Made by a program: the position numbers and the translations under genes | NCBI RefSeq assembly: GCF_026151205.1 | Contig: NC_087081.1 | Span: 1,171,386 to 1,235,385, forward strand | Reading direction: 5' to 3' | Length of the DNA: 64,000 nt | DNA from: Bolinopsis microptera | Lineage: Eukaryota; Ctenophora; Tentaculata; Lobata; Bolinopsidae | Notes under the pieces: model-generated | Database searches by the model: none | What the model was told of the DNA's origin: nothing | What the model saw: the letters and a program-made list of their open reading frames with translations, nothing else | Shown: positions 35,109 to 46,229 of the stretch, one piece after another | How positions within the stretch are numbered: position 1 is the first letter of the stretch | Layout of the letters: every line of letters starts with the position of its first letter

Positions 35109-38100
35109 TCACGACTCTTGCTCAACAGATCCATTATAATCATTCTGATAATTGTTAAATATTGCTGCTTTAATTGTCGGCAAAAATGGTTCTGCATAAG
35201 CTTTTACTTTCTTAGAACTCCTGAAAAGCTGAAAATATAATTATTACCAAGTAAAATACTGTTGTGTCATGGGAATTTGAACTGAGTCACATATGATGTG
35301 TATTGCTTAAATTTATATTCCTTATCATATCATAAATCCTATACCTTATACTTGCAGGTGCTCACAGAGAAGGGTTTTTATTAAGTTATTTAATTGCAGT
35401 TCAAGATACAAAAATTACGTACCTTTTCTGTTGAATTGATATATTGTGTAACAATGTTAACGAGGAAGAATTTGTAAAGTCTGACTGCTGATGTAATCTT
35501 ACTACTAACAACTTGTACACCTGTAATTAATTGGTGTCTGATTGATTTATCAAAGCAAGAAAATATGCTAATATGACTTAAAGGTGGCCATGTCGACCAT
35601 TCTACAGCCTTCTTGTAATCCCTAAGTACCTGTCCCCATAACAATAAAATCAGATTTTATGGTTACAGTTGCTAGGACCATATTACATCATAATCATCAT
35701 AGAACCTATTCAGCCGATTTTTATTGAATGTAAAATACAGTAAAGTTATTGAAATAAATTGAAAGCGTAAATTTACCCATGAATTGATTCAGTTTTTCTC
35801 TTCCATCTATTCTATTAGAACTTGAAATATGATATTCGACCACCAAAAGCCTGAATTGGGAAAGTATATCACGATTTTCTAAGGAAAGCACAAATTGAAT
35901 TTGAATCTTCTCAGGAATTAAAAAATCGATTTAGATCTCATTATATCATTAATTGATGCATTCGGTGCCTACCGGTAATGAATGCAATTGTTATTCTCCA
36001 GGAATTTTAAGTCTTTAGCCAAGCTATTTTGAATATATGAAGTATCTCTACTTTCTGTAACCATCAGATGAGAGAAGCTCCTTGGCTGAACTACTTGACC
36101 TCCCCAACAAGACGAAAGGCCACTGAAATTGAGAAGAAAGTGCTTTGTAATGATAAAATAGCACCCATAGCATACATTTTAGTAGTATAAGACACAGTTA
36201 TATATAATTTAATAAATAGAGCCCTCCATCAAAAATGAAACTCAGTCATAGTATAACTAACTTTTACTTTGATTAAAGTTTATATTATAGTAGCTTAGAT
36301 ATCACAGAAAGAAAAATGCATAATGATTAAAACAATAACGAATACCTACATTTGTGAGCCATCAATCGTTGAACTCATCATGTTGTAGATACTACTGCTA
36401 TAAGCATCTCTTTGATGATTAATATTTTCTATGATTACTATATTGATCAATGGTTGAAACTTCATTACCTGGAAAAATAATTTTTTAGCCATTTTTATCA
36501 GTCTATTGACATCAATTTGGTGTTTACACAGATAAAGCTAAAGAATGCACCATTGATGTATAAATCCATTATCGATTCTAAATTTGCATAGCACAAAAGG
36601 AAGCTGAAGTATTGCACTCACTCTGACACGAAACAAGCCTAGGAAACGAATCAGACTGGATCCCTTGTTAGCATGGTTAAAATTATAGTACTCTTGAAAT
36701 ATTTTGAGTAGATTCTTATACTCTGTCTGAAATAGTTGGATTGTACTACACTTAATGATCTTAACCAATAAGCTATACTCAAGGAAATGAGGGGCATATA
36801 TCTCCTCTCTGTATTCACCTTGCTGTATTTAGCATATATGCTAAATTAAGTTTTACTTTCAATGAGCTATCATCAATAATTTCTGGTTTACAGTATCTTA
36901 CCCGAGTTAAACTTTTGATAATGTACTTTTGATCTTCTGTCAGAAAAAATACACTTCCTTTACTTCCAAAATTTATTTGCTCTTGTCCAAATCCTCTTTC
37001 AAACGAATCAATGTATTTCTGAAGTAATAATATGGTTAAAATGGTAATGTACGATATATGTATTGACAGAATACAAGTTGAGTAAAAGGCCAAATAAATG
37101 TGCTCATGGTAATTTGTGATCAGCTTTTAAATTACAACTGTTGAAGTTCATTTTATTAATACAAAAATCCGGTTATTTGTGAGTCAAATTGACTGGATTG
37201 AAGTACCTTTAACTTACCTTAGAATCAATCTTCCACACAGCTCCCCGCAAGATTTCAAAATGACCCGGATACACCTCAGTACACTCAATGTTAGTATCTT
37301 GAAGCTTGATCTTTTTGAATTGGTCTAGATCTTGTGGTCGGTCCACATCCAATTTGTTCTTGAGTAGCTCAACTATAGTTGTCCTCATGAACATAATTAT
37401 CCTGTTTTTGAAATATATTTCTGCACTGGGATGTATCTTTTCACTTTCATTCGATACAAGACTTGTAATGCTGCTGTAATTTCTTGATTGAGCTGAGTTA
37501 CTGGGTGATATCTGGAATATAAGTCTCTTTATCTTACCATTAAACGAATTATTGTTATACTAATTTACTGAACTGCTAAATATAATATACTAATGTCAAT
37601 GTTGGAAAAAGTTGCTCTCAGTTGACTAAAAACAGTTTGGCTAACCTCAACATCATAGTCAACAGATGTTTGGAATCTGGCACACAATTGCCACATGTAT
37701 ATATCAAGCAGGACTCTTGTTGATGACACTAGATTTACTATCAAAAGGATGTCATTACAGTACTTTGATTTCAAGACATCGGAGTCAAACCTGTTGGTTT
37801 TTGAAAGTTTATACAAGTACCAATACACAAATGAAAAAAGTAACAATTACCACAACTGGTAAAAATTAGTCGCACTTTTAATTTTAATTACAAAGTAGGC
37901 GTAGTTGATTTATTGTGTAAATGATACAGACTTCATGAACACCAGTACAAACTTTGATATGAGCTGGAATAGCTTTTGGGGAAAAGTGAACAATGAGAAT
38001 AGTCCTATTATCAATAACAGCTGACTGAAAAGAAGACGTTACGGTTTCGAAAGTTGAAACTGAAGTGTGTACTGTGTATATTCCATTACATGCAGAAAGC

Positions 38101-41100
38101 AAATCATATAAGTTATAACTATCCAATTAGGCAACTTCAAAAAGCACTATAAAGATATAAAATCCCTACTTCATGTGATGACATTCAAACCAGAGTTTCA
38201 TTTTCCTGAACTGCAATCCTATTATCATTGCAGCAACCCATATGAGTAGAAAAGCTACGGTAATTGTTGTCATGAATCCTGTTGAATAAATATTTAAAAC
38301 ACTAAACTGTAAATAGTTGATATGCCAAGCAATGCTTAATAAGAAATATAATAGTCAAAATATTATTTAAAAAAGATTAAAATTTCACACCTGAGTAAAT
38401 GATGCGATCAAAATCTGAATCCGCAGTTCCGTTCACTTTTTCTTTGAAGCATGTTAAACTGTATCCGTATCTGTAATTCTTGCGATACTCTCTCCCAAGC
38501 TGGCCCTGAAGGAGATTTTACATTTATAAAGCGAAATGGTCACTGATGTGAATATGATACTATGAAAGTATAAAGATCAGAAAGTATCATTACGGGTATC
38601 GGCCTTACAAAATGACAGGCCTCACAAAATGACAGCCCACATAGACCATGCTGTAGCTTAGGTTCCTTATACATTGAACCCTATTCCTTTTACTGTATGA
38701 AAGAAAAAGCATTAATTAACACTTCCCAAGGAATGATAATGACATAGAATCTATATTTCTTACATAAATATGGACGTTTTTGCTGTTCAGTCATTGCCCC
38801 GCCTAACTGTTACCCAGAATGGAGACCAAAGTTTTGAATTTAACCCCAGAAAACCAGGTACTACCATGACTTATGTCAATCAAAGACTACTCTGGTCAAA
38901 TAAAAAAACTGATTTAGTGACTTTGGTAGAAGAAATGACAAAAAAATGACCTAGCCTCACAAAATGACAGTGTTATGCCTCACAAAATGACAGTTTTATT
39001 TTATGATACAAAGATGGCATATTTATATTGGATGCCCCTTGCCTAATTATTGGTATTCTTAAACCCAGTAAGCTCATGATGAGCCTAAATGTGTTTGTTT
39101 GATCATCAATTTTGATCAAAATGCCTCACAAAATGACACCGAAAAGCCTTACAAAATGACAATGTTTCAGATTGAATTATTTTCATCATCTAAAATGGAT
39201 CAGAGACAGTCAATACAAGAAGGAGTTAAAAATAATCATAATCTGACAGTTAACAATCAAGTAGCATTAAAAAAGTGCAGTTCTGATATCAAAACTTTGA
39301 TTTCAAACTCTTTGGTTTCAAACTCTGATTTCAAAACTCAACGAAATAAAGCTTCTATTTTGTGAAAGCAGAGAGTAATAACAACTCCTAAAACATGTCA
39401 AACGTTAACTAAACACTGAAAAGTGATCTATCCAGTCATAGAAAATATCAAATATAACCAAATACTGTGTTCAAGTATGAAAACAAAAAATGATTTTTAC
39501 GCCTCACAAAATGACATTTTTTTAATTTTTTCAAAGTATAAAAAATGTTCCTTTTTAAATATATTTTGGTAAAAACAGAACTGGTATAATATAAACAACA
39601 TATATATCTAACAGTAAGACACGTGAAAGAATAATGAAACTTTTTCCCAAATCAGATTTGAAGTAATGCCGTTTTGGGTTGTCATTTTGTAAGGCACTAT
39701 CTCACGCGAAATTGCCCAACTTTTTTTAATCATCCTTTTTCCTGTAAAAGCTATTCTAATCTTCAATCTATTATATTTATCTAACTGTCCTAGGTGAAAT
39801 CAAATTTCTATAGGCTGCTGTTAAAAAATGACGGCCGTGACGAAATTGTCATTTTGTAAGGCATGTTTTTTTGGAAGATTTCAAAGATGACAATTTTTAT
39901 CGCAAAATTTACGGTTTTTCAATCAAATCAACCCCCGGGAAGAAAAATATACCTGTTGAACTACCTATCTGGATAATAAAACATGAACAAAACTCATTTT
40001 TGTGCATTTCAGAGCCATCTCCTTTTTCGTGTCATTTTGTAAGGCCGATACCCGTACTTTATTGCAATAGCTTGCATTAAAGTATGCAAAATTCTTACCT
40101 CTAAGATTTTAGTCGTGTAGTACCAGTCTAACAGAAGGCCGACCACTGCAACATACACAACCGACACTACTATCATGTTCCTTAAGGATGGAAATTTGTG
40201 TGATTGGCGACGTTAACGGTTAATACAATAAATGTCGAAGAATAAAGAATAGGTGGACAATTAATAGTAGTAACCAATCAAGTAGTACTTATTGGTTTGA
40301 TGATATTTTATTTTACTAACAGATCCAGTGAATTTATCAATTTACCTCATCTTGAATTGTATCCTATTGTTGAATGGCATCATCAAGTATTTGAATATTA
40401 CAACCACCACTATCACCTCCCATATATCTGACAAATATAATGTTCTTGTACAGGAATACAATCTTTATTTGATATATCATATTTTTTCCCGATCCATGAC
40501 TCTAAGTGCCGAAGGCACAAAAGAGTCAAGGACAAGGGTTAGCGATCGAGGTTTTTTTTTGTATATGGTAGCTTGCGACCGTGCGTGCGTGCGTGCGTGC
40601 GTACGTGCCCTCGCCCCCAGTCTAGTTATCGCCCACGTGTCTGCCTGCGCAAAGTTATTTTGCGCGATCATCTGAATTAAACAATTGTTGGCGCGCGGTG
40701 CTGAAATGTTCAAGTACATTGTTAATTTCACCATGTATGCATCCCGCTAGGGACAAATTGATAGCATTGTATTATTATTTTGAGTTAGTATTACTATTTT
40801 GCACAAATCCGTGCCAGGTTGCATAAACAATAAACATATGGTTACATAGAAATATACACGATTTTCAAATTCAATATAGAATTATATCAACTGGGCGGCG
40901 CTCGGCCTGTCACTCCGCCATATCTGCATGCTTATAAACCGCAAAGACTGGGGTCCCCAGGTGGTATGGAATATGATAAAATACTTCATCCCGGATCGGG
41001 AAATTGAGCGGCCATCCACAAAAGAAAAGCGGCCGCATTTCTTGTTTACCATGCTATGGAGTCTATTTGTGTTAATACTATTATTCTTTGAATGTATAAA

Positions 41101-41942
41101 TTACCGTACAGTGGAACTTCTTACCTCGCCATTCATGGGACAGATTGTTGATGTAAAAACTAATTTCGTTGAGTACATGGAAATCATCGTGTGTCGATAC
41201 TCGTAAGCTACATTGTATAAAAAGTATGATCATTCTCAGAATGTCTCCAAGAACAATCATATTAAACTGAAAATATTGCCAGTCAAAAATTTATGTTTTC
41301 GATAGAAAAATACCCTACGGACTTTTTCAATATGTCCACCAGGTTTAGATTTTCACTTGAAGTAATTTTGTAGTGTTGAAAGTATTGAATTTGAAGCTGT
41401 ATGAAATATATACCACGGTTTTAAATAATATACTAGAAAGCCCGTGGTAACAGGGACGAAGCTAGTAGTATTCTTTGTAATAAAGTTTTAATCGCATCAA
41501 AAAATATCCATCTCAACCGAAGATACAGCCGATTTAAACAAAAACACTTTAAACACAACGTAATTACCACAAAACCGATCAAAATGACGTTAAAACAATC
41601 TTTGCACGTGCATGTGTGCATAAAAACACCGTTGCTATTGAACCTTTTGGTTGTTACCTAAATTCCTATTTTTCATCTAATTTGCACGTGGGCGGTCGTA
41701 CAGTGTACAGAATTTTCTGAATTATAATAGAGATAATAAAGTGACATTAGGAGAATATATTGATAAGTTTATCTCACCTGCAATCTTGGCCACCCTGCTT
41801 TGCGTTTTTGCCAGTGTAACAAGATATAGATAAAACAAGGTAGCACCATCCATCTCTCTATGTACAGTATCCATACCAGCACTTTCTCTCGTGTGTCACT
41901 TGATGTATCATTAGACTTCAAGTTCGTTTTCCATTCTTCCAT
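35109..41942 (-). CDS. seven-transmembrane receptor fused to PIP-kinase-like domain (16 exons)
   Basis: Minus-strand exons: 41942-41778, 41266-41125, 40427-40346, 40180-40099, 38505-38391, 38278-38170, 38024-37953, 37790-37646, 37511-37218, 37018-36902, 36726-36622, 36468-36350, 36122-35973, 35850-35777, 35629-35423, 35228-35109. Phases agree through exon 14. Exons 1, 2, 3, 4, 6, 7 and 8 each contain one hydrophobic helix (for example MIVVSVVYVAVVGLLLDWYY and TVAFLLIWVAAMIIGLQF), giving seven. Exons 9-16 match the phosphatidylinositol-phosphate kinase fold: GSKGSVFFLTEDQKYIIKSL (glycine loop and ATP-binding Lys), YYNFNHANKGSSLIRFLGLF, then a C-terminal lobe. The layout equals the GPCR-PIPK proteins of Dictyostelium (RpkA) and oomycetes. 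Oddities: the canonical YDLKGS and MDYSLL motifs are not recognisable, and exons 14 and 15 do not join in frame, so either a tiny exon is missed or the gene is damaged. The start is the first ATG; 97 bp separate it from the divergent CCP gene. Confidence 0.72.
38591..40056. mobile_element. 1.47-kb non-autonomous TIR transposon, in an intron of the 7TM-kinase gene
   Basis: Termini TACGGGTATCGGCCTTACAA and its complement at 40030-40056 are perfect inverted repeats. A flanking TA on both sides is compatible with a TA target. CCTCACAAAATGACA or CCTTACAAAATGACA occurs seven times directly (38604 to 39502) and three times inverted (39679, 39848, 40030). No transposase frame is visible. Confidence 0.88.
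40495..40670. repeat. nested short-loop hairpins and GTGC microsatellite
   Basis: GACTCT-AA-GTGCC-GAA-GGCAC-AAA-AGAGTC forms a two-part stem (about 40498-40524). Then follow a short (GTGC)n tract and GCGCAAA/TTTGCGC. It lies in intron 2 of the minus-strand 7TM-kinase gene. Confidence 0.6.
41433..41731 (+). repeat. dispersed ~300-bp repeat, single copy
   Basis: CTAGAAAGCCCGTGGTAACA to TTTGCACGTGGGCGGTCGTA. Same family as 15300-17168. It is in intron 1 of the 7TM-kinase gene. Confidence 0.88.
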
Positions 41943-42039
41943 AACCTTCTCGATAAGATAAAATGTTAGTTTGTAATTCAATAAATGTTTGCTTAATTAA
42001 TAATTACATCTTCTATTTAGCTTATATGGCTGCTGATTT
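41943..42039. promoter_or_regulatory. 97-bp divergent intergenic region, candidate bidirectional promoter
   Basis: The first ATG of the minus-strand 7TM-kinase gene and the ATG of the plus-strand CCP gene are 97 bp apart, so core promoters or 5' UTRs must overlap or lie in this AT-rich stretch. No specific motif is claimed. Confidence 0.4.
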
Positions 42040-43380
42040 ATGGACAAAAGTAATGCACTGCTGATTTTCCTTCATTCACTATTATTGTTACAATCCATTA
42101 AATCCCAGTGCTTGAATTCTCCATCAATTGAAAACTCCAGAGAAATTACAGAAGAGATCATTAATGCGGGGCAAGAAGTGGATATTGAATGTAAAACAGG
42201 ATACAATCTTATTGGAGACAGTTCATTGACTTGCACTCTTGATGACAACGAAGACTATCTTTGGAAAGGAACAAATTTTCCTCTGTGTATCGAAAACAGC
42301 TGGAATAAAGTTGAACTAAACCTGACTCAGACTGTCCAATTATTCCAGTTTGATCCTCTTACACAAGTCATTCAATTACGATTCATTGAAAATATTCTAC
42401 CTCCTACCTTTACGTTGTGGTGCAATATGAATTTTCATGTTGCTGGTGATTCTCGGTTTGTTCATTCTTTTTCAAGGATTTTATTTAATTTTGAAAAATC
42501 AAAGATCGTTGACAGTGTTGTAGAGTATGGCAGCAACAATGTGATAAAAAACGGTGATCAGAATCCATGTCAATTCTGCTTGGATTTCTCAGTACCTAAT
42601 GAAAGGGTTCCTGAAGTGGTGACTTATCACTTTCCGGACGAAATCTACTATGACGGCATCCTTGGTGGACCTATTTGCCAGAAAGGCATTTGGAATAAAT
42701 GGACTGAACTGATGTCTGGTGATAGCATTAAAAGTTTTAGTCACCAATGTTTCTTCAAAGATGTGGAATCTGAAAAAGAAGAAAATCAAGAGGCATTCAC
42801 TTTGTGGATAAGAATATTGCCCATTGAAAATTCTGATCTTTATTGTGACTCGGGGCCGGACATTGAGAATGCTTTTGTCGAATTGGCTAAATTCCCTATC
42901 CGCATTGGAACAGTTGTAACGGTCGAGTGCACTGATGGTTACGATCAATCTGGTAGTACAGTAGGAACTTGCAGTGGATTTAAGAATAAATACAAATTCA
43001 GCATACAACCTCAATGCACCACGAAAGAAAGCTTTGAAAAAGATGAAGGCTTTGAAAAAGATGAAAATGTTAAATATGATGAACAAAATAAGAAAATAGA
43101 GCTAGAGGAAGCAAAGATTATGAGAAAACAGCATGCCAAAACCAAAATAATAGGAAATGATAATGAAGGCAATGACGATCTAGCTTGGCATATCAGCATG
43201 ATTTTATACTGTTCTCTCTTTTCAATGTCAGTCTATTGTGCAGTACTTATGAAACAGCTGAATTACTTCAAACTTATGACTGCATGGATAAGTCCGTATT
43301 TGACTTCATGTGTAAGACTTATGAGACTTTCATGTGTAAGACTTATGAGACTTTCAAGAGATTCTCGTGAAACAGATTAG
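42040..43380 (+). CDS. type I membrane protein, CCP - novel domain - CCP - TM
   Basis: A single-exon frame of 446 aa. Residues 1-22 form a signal peptide (ALLIFLHSLLLLQSIKSQ). A CCP/Sushi module follows (about 24-86, ECKTGYNLIGDSSLTC, ending in PLC). About 180 residues of an unrecognised domain come next, with CQFCLDFSVPNERVPEVVT and YYDGILGG as landmarks. Then come a second CCP (about 268-328, VTVECTDGYDQSGS), a charged Lys/Glu linker, one membrane helix (about 381-403) and a short tail with a duplicated SCVRLMRL. CCP modules are extracellular adhesion or recognition units. The next gene (43909) has the same order of parts, so the two arose by tandem duplication. The ligand and role are unknown. 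The intron-free coding region is unusual beside intron-rich neighbours. Confidence 0.85.
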   Translation: MDKSNALLIFLHSLLLLQSIKSQCLNSPSIENSREITEEIINAGQEVDIECKTGYNLIGDSSLTCTLDDNEDYLWKGTNFPLCIENSWNKVELNLTQTVQLFQFDPLTQVIQLRFIENILPPTFTLWCNMNFHVAGDSRFVHSFSRILFNFEKSKIVDSVVEYGSNNVIKNGDQNPCQFCLDFSVPNERVPEVVTYHFPDEIYYDGILGGPICQKGIWNKWTELMSGDSIKSFSHQCFFKDVESEKEENQEAFTLWIRILPIENSDLYCDSGPDIENAFVELAKFPIRIGTVVTVECTDGYDQSGSTVGTCSGFKNKYKFSIQPQCTTKESFEKDEGFEKDENVKYDEQNKKIELEEAKIMRKQHAKTKIIGNDNEGNDDLAWHISMILYCSLFSMSVYCAVLMKQLNYFKLMTAWISPYLTSCVRLMRLSCVRLMRLSRDSRETD

Positions 43381-43908
43381 CAATAATGAACTTTTTCCTA
43401 TTTTCTTGTAATTTTTCATTCACAAGATTAATCCGTTTGTCATCAAATCTATGCATAGCGTGTTAAACATTATAGAATAATAACTGTGAAGTTTAAGGAT
43501 ATGTGTCGCTGACATGCGTTTTTCCGTTATATGTATGACACTATGATTGACTAAGCAACATGAATATGATATTATTCGTTATAAACTATTTTTCATGTTA
43601 ATCTTGTTTTCAGATCCTTTGCTATCATTTTCTCAACGAAACACTAAACATTCATCAGACTAACTAAAATTTTTGACCTATTATATGATTAATTTATGAT
43701 TGCTAATATTCATCGACTTACGCCATTATTTTCTTTCCTCAATTCATCAAGTTTTGCATATTGTCCAAAATTCATTTCAAGTTATTAATAACACAGTTCA
43801 CTCACATTTTCAGCTCACGATTTCATGAAATACACAAAGGCCTCCTTTTAATGATGCTGCTGCAAGATTATCAGATACTAAAAAAGACTAAGCAAGATAA
43901 GAGGGTCT
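43381..43908. other. spacer between the two CCP genes
   Basis: AT-rich, about 530 bp. It should hold the promoter and perhaps a 5' exon of the second CCP gene (a TTTTCAG acceptor-like site at about 43815). Nothing else is recognised. Confidence 0.35.
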
Positions 43909-45891
43909 ATGCTTCAATTTATATCACATTGTTTCCTTCACATTTACTTGCTATCTGCCGTGATCGATCACACATTCTCACGATGCATGGAAGGCCCCAA
44001 AATACCCAACATGAATGCAAACACTATAACACTACCCGCTATAAGAAATACCGAAGTTAAGTTGGAATGTACTGACGGATACCAGTTGTTTGGTAGCTCT
44101 GTTCTAACCTGTGTCACAGAGGATGAACATGAATTTAAGTGGCAGGGTAAACTTGCTCCTGTTTGTGTGGCCAGCAACTGGAGAACAACGAAATTTATCA
44201 ATATGACTGTACCATTTAATCCTGAGCTGCAAATTATTCAGCTGATGTTACATGAGCATCGAATACCGGAATGTGATATTGTTGGATTTAATGTTGATTT
44301 TGGAGACCTGGTTTACTCTGTTGCTTGGGTAGAAATCAGGTACAATTATGCTAACAATACTTTAGAGGATAGCTTTTTAAAGTATAGATTCGCTAAGACT
44401 AAATGTCCCACTTGCTATGATTTCTCGCTGCCCATTAACCGCATTGTAGATGTTGTTACCTTGGACATGACTAATACAGAAAACATAGCATTTTATGATG
44501 GAATCGCAGGAAAAGAGAGATGTTTTCATGAAAGACGTCAACTGGATAAGGTAATGACCAGTGGAGCCGTCCGAGAGGTATACTTTCAACATTATTCAAA
44601 TTGTAATGGGAACAGCGAAAACGAAGGCCTATCGTTTGCTTACAGAATTCTCCCTAGGAAGAGCCCAGAATTGCTCTGTACTCAGCCTCCTCATGTTGCA
44701 AACATGGTGAAAATAAATTTTTCGCAACCTCTTGAAATGGGGATTCCTGTGGAAATTATGTGTCAACCTGGATATGAACTAGTTGGGTACAGCTTAGCAT
44801 ATTGTAAAGGTTCGGGAGATCAATACAACTTCCCAAAGAACAAGCCACTTTGCAAATATAAAGACGATTGCCAAATTGATTCAGATGACCGAAGGTGTCA
44901 ACAGCCAGAGAAAAGGTATGCTAGGAATGTGAAAAGGGCAGATGTCTTAGAATCTCTTGGTGGGAATGTTTTAAGTGATTCCGTTAAAGATGTTAAAATT
45001 AGCCCAAATTGGGTTTTGGTTATCGTTTTGGGTGTTGCAAATTTCCTGGTTGGTATTCTCCTTACTTTTTTGTTACGGAAAAAATTACGACTCATATCAG
45101 GACTTCGTTCCATGTCAGAAAGAGTCCGTCTTCTCGACAGAAATCAAGATGAAGACAGTTCTGACCAAGAAATAATATATTCTAATAATAATAAACAAAG
45201 CAAAAAAGCAAAAAAGAAGGGGAACAAAAAGGGAGCGCCGCCACCAGCACCACCTGTGCCTCCAGCACCAACTCTGCCAGGCGCGCCTGGAATTGAAAAA
45301 GCTGGGTCTTCCTATTCTCCAACTGCATCTGGAATCAAACTTGGAAATTCTCCAAAAACATCTAATGAGTTACTGCTTGAAGCATTGAAAGGAAGTAGTT
45401 ATGGGGGAGGTAGTTCACCTGATAAAAAAAGAGTGCCCGCACCGACTGTGATGGGTGATGGCTCAAACAAAAAAAGGATACCCTCACCGGTGAGTGATGG
45501 GGCACCACCAGCACCGCCTTTTGAAAAAAGTAAAATCAAATGGCCCTGGTCTTCACGATCACCAGCACCACTCTCACCTTCACCAAGGGAAAAGACAAAA
45601 AAGAAAGGGAACAAAAAGGGAGCACCGCCACCAGGACCACCAGCACTCCCTGCACCTCCAGCACCACTTGCGCCTCCAGCACCACCAGCACCGCTTGCGC
45701 TTCCAGCACCACAAGCACCGCCTGCACCTCCAGCACCTCCTCCGCCTCCGGCACCACCTCCACCAGGTACACCTAAAATTAAAAAAGCTGGGTATTCTAA
45801 TTCTCCAAAAACCCCTCCTAATCCACCTTCTGCACCTGGAATCAAAACACCACAATCACCTCCAACACCACCACCACGACCTAAACCATGA
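43909..45891 (+). CDS. type I membrane protein, CCP - novel domain - CCP - TM - proline-rich tail
   Basis: A single frame of 660 aa, paralog of the gene at 42040. A signal-peptide-like start (LQFISHCFLHIYLLSAVI) is followed by CCP1 (LECTDGYQLFGSSVLTC), then the same unrecognised domain (CPTCYDFSLPINRIVDVVT and FYDGIAGK), then CCP2 (IMCQPGYELVGYSLAYC). One membrane helix lies at about 367-388 (WVLVIVLGVANFLVGILLTF). The cytoplasmic part of about 270 residues contains Lys-rich KKKGNKKGAPPP boxes twice and long Pro/Ala runs (PPAPPAPL and similar). Proline-rich runs of this kind bind SH3, WW or EVH1 domains and profilin, so the tail could link the receptor to actin or signalling adaptors; this is inference. 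The paralog lacks this tail. The Pro region is low complexity and prone to length change. Confidence 0.85.
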   Translation: MLQFISHCFLHIYLLSAVIDHTFSRCMEGPKIPNMNANTITLPAIRNTEVKLECTDGYQLFGSSVLTCVTEDEHEFKWQGKLAPVCVASNWRTTKFINMTVPFNPELQIIQLMLHEHRIPECDIVGFNVDFGDLVYSVAWVEIRYNYANNTLEDSFLKYRFAKTKCPTCYDFSLPINRIVDVVTLDMTNTENIAFYDGIAGKERCFHERRQLDKVMTSGAVREVYFQHYSNCNGNSENEGLSFAYRILPRKSPELLCTQPPHVANMVKINFSQPLEMGIPVEIMCQPGYELVGYSLAYCKGSGDQYNFPKNKPLCKYKDDCQIDSDDRRCQQPEKRYARNVKRADVLESLGGNVLSDSVKDVKISPNWVLVIVLGVANFLVGILLTFLLRKKLRLISGLRSMSERVRLLDRNQDEDSSDQEIIYSNNNKQSKKAKKKGNKKGAPPPAPPVPPAPTLPGAPGIEKAGSSYSPTASGIKLGNSPKTSNELLLEALKGSSYGGGSSPDKKRVPAPTVMGDGSNKKRIPSPVSDGAPPAPPFEKSKIKWPWSSRSPAPLSPSPREKTKKKGNKKGAPPPGPPALPAPPAPLAPPAPPAPLALPAPQAPPAPPAPPPPPAPPPPGTPKIKKAGYSNSPKTPPNPPSAPGIKTPQSPPTPPPRPKP

Positions 45892-46229
45892 CTCCTTCTA
45901 TAGTTCTACTTTAAATTTATTACATGGAACCATTGCATAAAGTTATGCTGCATCATGACATTTTTTAGAAGTCGTCCAAAGCTTACTGCTGTATAAAATA
46001 ATTTTTGATATATTGTTGATTATTTTCTGTATTTCGCAACTGTCTCTGTTCTTTTTGTATTTCGAACAAATTACAGTAAATTTTAGTAAATTTTAGTTCT
46101 AATTTAAACAAATGTAACACATCACTCAGCTGTAACTTGTTTAGATTCTAAAACCATTATTAATCAAACTATTTTCAAAGACTCTATGAATATACCCAAA
46201 CTGAGGTAACTGCAATTCGGAGAGCAAGA
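45892..46229. other. intergenic, 3' of the CCP genes
   Basis: AT-rich, no gene. It should include the 3' UTR of the CCP gene and the promoter of the next gene. Confidence 0.35.

Noticed and set aside
40928-41206. Plus-strand 92-aa frame with a hydrophobic helix
   Set aside because: It overlaps a minus-strand exon (41266-41125) of the 7TM-kinase gene whose phases match its neighbours on both sides. No partner exons were found on the plus strand. A real antisense exon is not fully excluded.
45399-45855. Gly/Ala-, Trp/Arg- or Gln/His-rich frames overlapping the proline-rich tail
   Set aside because: They are other-frame readings of the low-complexity Pro/Ala coding region of the CCP gene.
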